Assembly: GCA_903944295.1 (NCBI GenBank)
Contig: CAJARA010000057.1
Location: 1 to 13,461 of the forward strand
Direction: 5' to 3'
Origin: an uncultured Chloroflexota bacterium
GTDB lineage: Bacteria > Chloroflexota > Limnocylindria > Limnocylindrales > Limnocylindraceae
Length of the DNA stretch: 13,461 nucleotides
Both the position numbers and the translations under genes were made by a program. Of this stretch, positions 6,148 through 10,549 are shown one piece after another. Under the pieces are notes generated by a model, which was not told where the DNA came from, ran no database searches, and saw only the letters and a program-made list of their open reading frames with translations. The stretch's first letter is position 1, and each line of letters begins with the position of its first letter.

Positions 6148-6573
6148 ATGTTCTTCTATGAGCTCCATGAGGCAGACGACGAGGTAGCGCTCGGGATCAC
6201 CCTCGCCCACGAAGAGCGCATCGCCCCACACGACTTCTTGGCAATGGTGGAGGAGGCGCGCGGACGGATCATTGAGTCGTACGAAGAAGATTCGCTCGTT
6301 GAAGCGATCGCGCTGGAACTTGAGCGAAGTCACGGCTTCTATCCGGCACTTGATCACCGACTGCAGGCGGCAGTACGGGCCTCAATGGAAGAGGGCGAAA
6401 CAGCACTCATTGAATCAACGGGGGCGGCTGGCTCAGCGCATGATGAGAGCGACGATGGCGAAGAGGAGGATCCCGATCTCCGTGACGCCGAGGACCTCCT
6501 CGCCGGTCGAGAGCCACGACCGCTCCGCTCAGCAGTGGTTGAACTCGAGCTACCAGAAGAGGGAGAGAACTAG
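6148..6573 (+). CDS. Conserved-looking acidic protein of unknown function
   Basis: I do not recognise a family with certainty. The 141 residues contain about 40 Asp/Glu, about 11 Arg and no Lys, so the protein is strongly acidic. Residues 1-85 look like a compact, mostly helical domain: MFFYELHEADDE, then DFLAMVEEARGRI, then SLVEAIALELERSHGF. Residues 96-116 are a low-complexity acidic linker (DESDDGEEEDPD). A short tail, RSAVVELELPEEGEN, closes it. There is no signal peptide or membrane helix. Codon use matches its neighbours, with strong G/C third positions. The ATG at 6148 follows a -10 candidate by seven bases. It is the first gene of an operon with the MTA/SAH nucleosidase, which starts 20 bases after its stop. 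A regulatory or partner role with the nucleosidase is possible but only contextual. The frame is very likely real. Confidence 0.8.
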   Translation: MFFYELHEADDEVALGITLAHEERIAPHDFLAMVEEARGRIIESYEEDSLVEAIALELERSHGFYPALDHRLQAAVRASMEEGETALIESTGAAGSAHDESDDGEEEDPDLRDAEDLLAGREPRPLRSAVVELELPEEGEN

Positions 6574-6593
6574 AGCGAGATGACGAGCGCAAG

Positions 6594-7331
6594 ATGACAA
6601 CCCAGCCTCCAGTCCTGATCGCCGCCGCCCTCAGCGCAGAGCGCGCCGCCCTCGAAGCGATCGCAACAGGACTTCAGGTGTACACGCTCCCTGGAATCGG
6701 CCAGGGTGACCTCCTCGTTGGAACGATTGACGGAACTTCGGTCGCACTCCTCCGCTGCGGCGTGGGGAAAGTTGCCGCCGCAACAGCGGTCGCCGCTGCG
6801 AGCGCACTCAAGCCGCGCTGCATCATATCTGTCGGCTCCGCTGGCGCGCTTCACGCTGGGCACAAGATTGGCGACGTGGTGATCAGCACCGAAGTGTTGC
6901 AACACGACTTCGCCGCAGTGAGCGCTTCGGGTTTCACCCTCTTCGGTTACGGCAGTGACTGGCCATCCGACGGCGATCCGATCCTTCGCTCAGATCCCGC
7001 GATGACGAAGGCCGCTGAAGCGGCGGCACGAAGTGCTGGCACAGCGCGCGGATTTGCCGTCAGTAGCGGCCGAATCACGACTGGTGACTGGTTCGTGAAC
7101 GACGCTGCAACGCGCGATGCGATTGCCACGCGCACCCGAGCCGATCTCGTCGAGATGGAGGGTGCGGCGATCGCCTACGTTGCACAACGGTTCGGGATAC
7201 CGTGGATCGTGATTCGCAGCGTCAGCGACGCCGGTGACGGTGCTGCCGCCCCATCGTTCGACGAGTATCTGGCGCTCGCCTCTGCGAATGCTGCGGCGAT
7301 CGTCCGCGCCACGCTGCCGCTCCTCCCGTAA
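6594..7331 (+). CDS. mtnN: 5'-methylthioadenosine/S-adenosylhomocysteine nucleosidase
   Basis: Hydrolyses MTA, SAH and usually 5'-deoxyadenosine to adenine plus the thioribose or deoxyribose, removing by-products of polyamine synthesis, methylation and radical-SAM reactions. The 245 residues show the PNP/UDP phosphorylase fold: RCGVGKVAAATA at 54-65, ISVGSAGAL at 78-86, IGDVVIST at 92-99, SGRITTGDWFVND at 158-170, VEMEGAAIAYVA at 186-197 and RSVSDAGD at 208-215. Comparing with E. coli, E16 should match catalytic E12, E189 should match E174 and D212 should match the general acid D197. It sits 20 bases after the acidic protein gene and has only a weak ribosome binding site, so translation may depend on the upstream gene. 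MTA produced by polyamine synthesis links it to the agmatinase and patD genes nearby. The family is secure; preference among substrates is not visible. Confidence 0.93.
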   Translation: MTTQPPVLIAAALSAERAALEAIATGLQVYTLPGIGQGDLLVGTIDGTSVALLRCGVGKVAAATAVAAASALKPRCIISVGSAGALHAGHKIGDVVISTEVLQHDFAAVSASGFTLFGYGSDWPSDGDPILRSDPAMTKAAEAAARSAGTARGFAVSSGRITTGDWFVNDAATRDAIATRTRADLVEMEGAAIAYVAQRFGIPWIVIRSVSDAGDGAAAPSFDEYLALASANAAAIVRATLPLLP

Positions 7332-7347
7332 CGGAGCGCGGCCTTCT

Positions 7348-7362
7348 GTAGCGGATCGCTAC
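7348..7362. terminator. Small hairpin at the mtnN/murI convergent junction
   Basis: GTAGCG (7348-7353) pairs perfectly with CGCTAC (7357-7362) around the loop GAT. It lies within the 27-base gap and overlaps the murI stop codon. No T run follows on either strand. It may slow both converging polymerases, but it is a weak candidate. Confidence 0.3.
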
Positions 7363-8240
7363 CGTCGAACGCTGATCTGTTCAACCTCCATCACGCGATC
7401 GCCGAAGAGACGATCGGCAAGGCCACTGAATCCTGCAACCGCACCAGTGGTGAAGAGTTGATGTACTGGGAGCACCTCAGCGCGAGCTGGCGCGCTATGA
7501 CCGGCGGCACCCGGATCCGCAGCGGTACCGCGTGTAGAACCTGGCGCGTCAAGGTGGTTCACTGAGATCACCTCCTGTAGCGTTGCCGCCGCAGCGGCGG
7601 CTGAGTCAACCACAGCGATGCTCTCGCCAAGTTCGCTGGCGATCAGGTTTCGAATCAGTGGGAAGTGGGTGCAGCCGAGCAGCAGCGTGTCAATCTTCGC
7701 TGCAGCCGGAAGCCCCTTAAAGGTGGCGAGGGTGCTCCGCACCGCCTCAACAAGTTGCGGCGATGAGAGGTCTCCCGCCTCAATCAGCGGAACGAGCGCC
7801 GATGCGGCACGCGCCTCCACCTGTACGGCTGGGTTCTGATCCTTAATCGCCGCGAAGTAGGCGCCCGAGCGCACCGTCGCCTCCGTTGCGATCACGCCGA
7901 TCCTCCCCGTCCGCGTGGCGAGCACCGCCGCCGCCGCACCGGGTCGCACCACGCCGATGAACGGAATCGCAGGGTGGCGCTGGCGCAGGTGTGCGAGCGC
8001 CACAGAGGTTGCCGTATTGCAGGCGATCACGATCGCCTTCACATCTCGCGCCACAAGCGCATCGGCGAGCTCTATCGCGTAGTCGAGCACCTCCGCGTCG
8101 CTTCGCGTTCCATACGGATGCCGCGCGCTGTCACCGATATAGATCGTTGACTCGCCAGGGAGGCGTCGCTGCGCCTCACGCAAGACGGTGAGGCCGCCAA
8201 CACCAGAGTCAAAGAAGCCGATAGGTCGTGGGTCAGACAT
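7359..8240 (-). CDS. murI: Glutamate racemase
   Basis: Cofactor-independent interconversion of L- and D-glutamate, supplying D-Glu for peptidoglycan; cytosolic. The 293 residues have the two-cysteine mechanism. IGFFDSGVGGLTVLR spans 7-21 with D11 and S12, YIGDSARHPYG spans 34-44, C74 lies in IACNTATS and C190 in LLGCTHFPLI with H192. Length is normal to slightly long, with a Gly/Ala-rich insertion at about 231-255 that may be a surface loop. The frame is open further upstream, but ATG 8240 sits just before the conserved N-terminus and overlaps the end of the methyltransferase gene by eight bases. No Shine-Dalgarno is present. TACGGT ends six bases upstream, so a private leaderless promoter inside the upstream gene is possible. 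Presence of MurI implies the cell makes peptidoglycan. The call is very secure. Confidence 0.96.
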   Translation of the reverse strand: MSDPRPIGFFDSGVGGLTVLREAQRRLPGESTIYIGDSARHPYGTRSDAEVLDYAIELADALVARDVKAIVIACNTATSVALAHLRQRHPAIPFIGVVRPGAAAAVLATRTGRIGVIATEATVRSGAYFAAIKDQNPAVQVEARAASALVPLIEAGDLSSPQLVEAVRSTLATFKGLPAAAKIDTLLLGCTHFPLIRNLIASELGESIAVVDSAAAAAATLQEVISVNHLDAPGSTRGTAADPGAAGHSAPARAEVLPVHQLFTTGAVAGFSGLADRLFGDRVMEVEQISVRR

Positions 8241-8922
8241 GGGTAGACCGTAGCAGCCAGCGCAGACGATCTGCGGGACCGCGCTGATGGATGAGTAGGC
8301 CCACCCCTTCGGCAATGCGTTCAAGTTCCACTGGCTGCCAGGCCCGGATCGCGAACGGGTCGCGCTGATCAGGGCTCGTGTCGCCCGCGTGCCAGTGACG
8401 AATCTGAAGCTGCGCGCAGCCCGCACGCCCTGCTGGATCTGGCAGGAGGCGGCTCTCACGACGCACCTCACCGAACTCGTCGCTCGCCCAGCGCACGTCT
8501 TCACTCCACGCGGAGTCACTCGCCGCCTCACTGAGTAGTTCAGCGTCAATCAGCGTTGCATCAATTCCAAAGGCGCCGTCTGCCCTGAGCAGCATCGCCG
8601 CCTGAGCAAACAGCCGTTCAAGATCAGTTGCTTCCGTTAAGAGCGGGAGGAGATCGCCGCCTGCGATCACGAGCCCCGCACCGTGTCGCAGTGTCTCTGG
8701 TGGCGTCCAGGTGAGCAGATCCGCCTGAATCAACGCTGCCTCTGGAAGACGCTCGCGCGCGAGACTGAGGGCGGCCGCATCAAGATCAAGACCGACGAGC
8801 ACACGATCAGCGGTGGCAATTGCAGTGAGAATGCGACCTGCGCCACAACCGAGTTCTACAACTGAGCCACTCGTTGTCGCTGCGGTAGCACGCCAGAAGT
8901 CCAGATCAGCATCGCCACCCAC
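8233..8922 (-). CDS. Class I SAM-dependent methyltransferase, substrate unknown
   Basis: The 229 residues have a Rossmann-type SAM-binding domain. VVELGCGAGRILTAIA at 21-36 is motif I, VLVGLDLDAAAL at 41-52 ends in the acidic residue that binds the SAM ribose, ALIQADLLTW at 63-72 is motif II/III-like, and GLVIAGGDLLPLL follows. The C-terminal half, with two Trp-rich stretches (RHWHAG, RAWQPVELERI), resembles small-molecule methyltransferases but does not identify a target. The start is GTG 8922. A GAGGG ribosome binding site lies about ten bases before it, and no ATG, GTG or TTG occurs in frame in the next 100 bases upstream. The N-terminus is short, and homologous-looking residues continue upstream of the GTG, so the true start could be a non-standard codon near the speB stop. 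The stop overlaps murI. Confidence 0.8.
   Translation of the reverse strand: MGGDADLDFWRATAATTSGSVVELGCGAGRILTAIATADRVLVGLDLDAAALSLARERLPEAALIQADLLTWTPPETLRHGAGLVIAGGDLLPLLTEATDLERLFAQAAMLLRADGAFGIDATLIDAELLSEAASDSAWSEDVRWASDEFGEVRRESRLLPDPAGRAGCAQLQIRHWHAGDTSPDQRDPFAIRAWQPVELERIAEGVGLLIHQRGPADRLRWLLRSTHV
8241..8252 (-). promoter_or_regulatory. Candidate internal leaderless promoter for murI
   Basis: On the minus strand TACGGT (8247-8252) ends six bases before the murI ATG, inside the last codons of the methyltransferase gene. The spacing matches the other leaderless starts. The -35 position (CGCAGA) is poor, so this is tentative. Confidence 0.3.
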
Positions 8923-8969
8923 GTTGAGATCGCCCTCGTCATCAAGGAGGCGACGTCGGCGATCAGAGG

Positions 8970-10028
8970 TCAGCGGCTCAGCTCCCAGCGAATCGTCTCC
9001 CCCGCCGCCTTCCGCTTTGCAAGTGAGCTGATCACCTCGAGTGCAGCGCGATTTGCAATCATCGCCGTTGACTCTGCCCAGTCATACGGAGGCGAAACTT
9101 CAAGGATGTCCATCCCAGCGATCGGAACGCGTGCCGCGATCTGTCGCAGCGCACGAAGCAGCTCGCGCGTCAGCATGCCGCCAGGCTCTGGCGTTCCAGT
9201 CCCTGGCGCCAAACCGGGATCGACCACATCAATGTCAACGCTGATCCAGATCGCATCTGGGCCATCAAGCGCTTCGGCGATCGCATCCTGGATCACTGCC
9301 TCAGCACCACGCTCTTCAATCTCGGTCATGAAGTGGGTTCGCATCCCCTTCCCCTTCATCCAGTCAAGCGTCTCGTTATCTGGGAAGTAGCCGCGCAGGC
9401 CAACCTGAACGAAGTTCTTCCCCTGGACCGCGCCGGATTCAATCAGGCGGCGCATCGGCGAGCCGTGACTGTGGAGCGAGCCGTAGCCATCTGGTGACGT
9501 ATCGGCATGCGCATCAAAGTGCAGGATGCCAATGCTCTTCGGCCAACGAAGCTCTGCGATCGCCGTGGCGTTCGGCCAGGTGATCGAGTGATCTCCGCCA
9601 AGCACAATCGGGATGGCACCGGTCGCCGCAACTTCGCGAACCTTCCGATAGATCTCACCGTGGCCATGCTGAACTCGACCCGGCACGACCGCCGCATCGC
9701 CCGCATCAACCGCGGTGAGGATCCGGAATGGGTCAACGCCAACCTGCAGTGAGTGCAGGAGTCCCGTCTGATACTGCGCCTCGCGAATGGCGCGTGGACC
9801 GAAGCGAGTCCCTGGTCGATGCGTGACGGCGTCATCAAACGGTGCGCCGATGATGGCGATGTCTGCCTGCATGCGCTGGATCTCGCTCGCATCTTCAACC
9901 CACGGGAGTTGCGAGAAGGAGACCGGGCCAACGTATGAGGGTCGATCGTTACGGTCGCGCTGCTCCTGCGGAGCGCCCCACCCGAGGGCGGCGAGAGATT
10001 CAGCAAAAGGGGGTTTGGTTGCGCTCAT
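8970..10028 (-). CDS. speB: Agmatinase-family ureohydrolase
   Basis: Manganese-dependent hydrolase of the arginase fold that releases urea from a guanidino compound. Agmatine to putrescine is the most likely reaction, but guanidinobutyrate or another guanidino substrate is possible. The 352 residues contain all metal ligands: H147 in VLGGDHSIT, D172, H174 and D176 in FDAHADTSPD, and D265 and D267 in SVDIDVVDP. Also present are SHGSPMRRLIE at 187-197 and the characteristic GLAPGTGTPEPGG at 272-284. APFDDAVTHRPGTRFGPRAIR is the usual N-terminal block. The ATG at 10028 is chosen over one at 10070 because a promoter with a 17-base spacer lies between them. A PatD-type dehydrogenase and an MTA nucleosidase nearby support a polyamine role. 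It precedes the methyltransferase by 47 bases on the same strand. Confidence 0.88.
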   Translation of the reverse strand: MSATKPPFAESLAALGWGAPQEQRDRNDRPSYVGPVSFSQLPWVEDASEIQRMQADIAIIGAPFDDAVTHRPGTRFGPRAIREAQYQTGLLHSLQVGVDPFRILTAVDAGDAAVVPGRVQHGHGEIYRKVREVAATGAIPIVLGGDHSITWPNATAIAELRWPKSIGILHFDAHADTSPDGYGSLHSHGSPMRRLIESGAVQGKNFVQVGLRGYFPDNETLDWMKGKGMRTHFMTEIEERGAEAVIQDAIAEALDGPDAIWISVDIDVVDPGLAPGTGTPEPGGMLTRELLRALRQIAARVPIAGMDILEVSPPYDWAESTAMIANRAALEVISSLAKRKAAGETIRWELSR

Positions 10029-10070
10029 GTTCACACACCGATGTTTACATGCGCCGCCGGTTCGATCCAA
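10029..10070 (-). promoter_or_regulatory. speB promoter with a direct repeat over the -10
   Basis: On the minus strand TTGGAT (10065-10070), a 17-base spacer and TAAACA (10042-10047) form a good promoter. The predicted start is about seven bases before the ATG at 10028, so the leader is very short and lacks a Shine-Dalgarno. Read on the plus strand, ATGTTCACA (10027-10035) and ATGTTTACA (10041-10049) form a direct repeat, 8 of 9 identical and 14 bases apart. One copy covers the -10 and one the start codon, a layout that could bind a repressor. Confidence 0.5.
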
Positions 10071-10102
10071 CGTCCAGCGGGGCGCAGCCCGATCCTACAC
10101 CC

Positions 10103-10549
10103 TCAGACGCTGTCGTCGTCCGCCCGAGTGAGCGCCGCTTCAATCACGGCGGCGATGAGCACGGCGATCAGGAGGCCGCTCGGGCTGCCGAAACCCACCA
10201 CGCGGAAGGCGCTATACCCGCCAACGATCGCCCCAAGCGCAAAGCTACGGCGCAGCGCGCGCCGTCTCCTCCCGCGCCACTGACCAGGGTGGCGGCGATA
10301 CGACTCCACGAGCAGGATCGGTGCGGTTGCGAGTGCAAGTGTGCAGCCGAAGGCGAGCGATGCGGCGAGCCCTGCAATCGGATCGACGCTCGGGTTGATG
10401 TTCATCAGGAGCAGCGCCGAGAGCAGCACTCCAGCAAGGGCGGCGACCGCCGTGATCCGAATCAGTCGCTGATCTGTCACTGGGATGCGCGGCGGGGCCT
10501 CTCGCTCCGCCGCTTCGCTCGCTCGCTCAACCGGCGTGGGGAGTCTCAT
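10103..10549 (-). CDS. Small multi-pass membrane protein of unknown function
   Basis: The 148 residues have a polar N-terminus (1-26) and about four hydrophobic segments, at 28-50, 55-82, 101-119 and 123-141. A strongly basic loop between the second and third (RRHPGQWRGRRRRALRR, 85-101) should face the cytoplasm by the positive-inside rule. No enzymatic motif is visible and I do not recognise a family. The start ATG 10549 overlaps the helicase-nuclease stop in the form ATGA, so translation is probably coupled; an upstream ATG at 10603 would lie well inside the helicase gene and is not needed. The stop lies 74 bases before the speB start, and that gap holds the speB promoter. It looks co-transcribed with the helicase-nuclease, but a functional link is not shown. 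Confidence 0.72.
   Translation of the reverse strand: MRLPTPVERASEAAEREAPPRIPVTDQRLIRITAVAALAGVLLSALLLMNINPSVDPIAGLAASLAFGCTLALATAPILLVESYRRHPGQWRGRRRRALRRSFALGAIVGGYSAFRVVGFGSPSGLLIAVLIAAVIEAALTRADDDSV

Larger units (their letters stand above)
919..9563. repeat. Dispersed palindromic octamer GCGATCGC (HIP1-like), nine copies
   Basis: GCGATCGC occurs at 919, 3288, 4289, 6304, 6657, 7167, 7395, 9277 and 9556 by hand count. It is identical to the HIP1 octamer abundant in many cyanobacteria. Eight copies encode Ala-Ile-Ala in frame; the copy at 7395 is in another frame (Gly-Asp-Arg). None is seen in the last 3.9 kb. Confidence 0.55.

Noticed and set aside
8241..8549. N-terminal extension of MurI
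   Set aside because: It would lie inside the methyltransferase gene in another frame; the conserved MurI N-terminus starts seven residues after ATG 8240.
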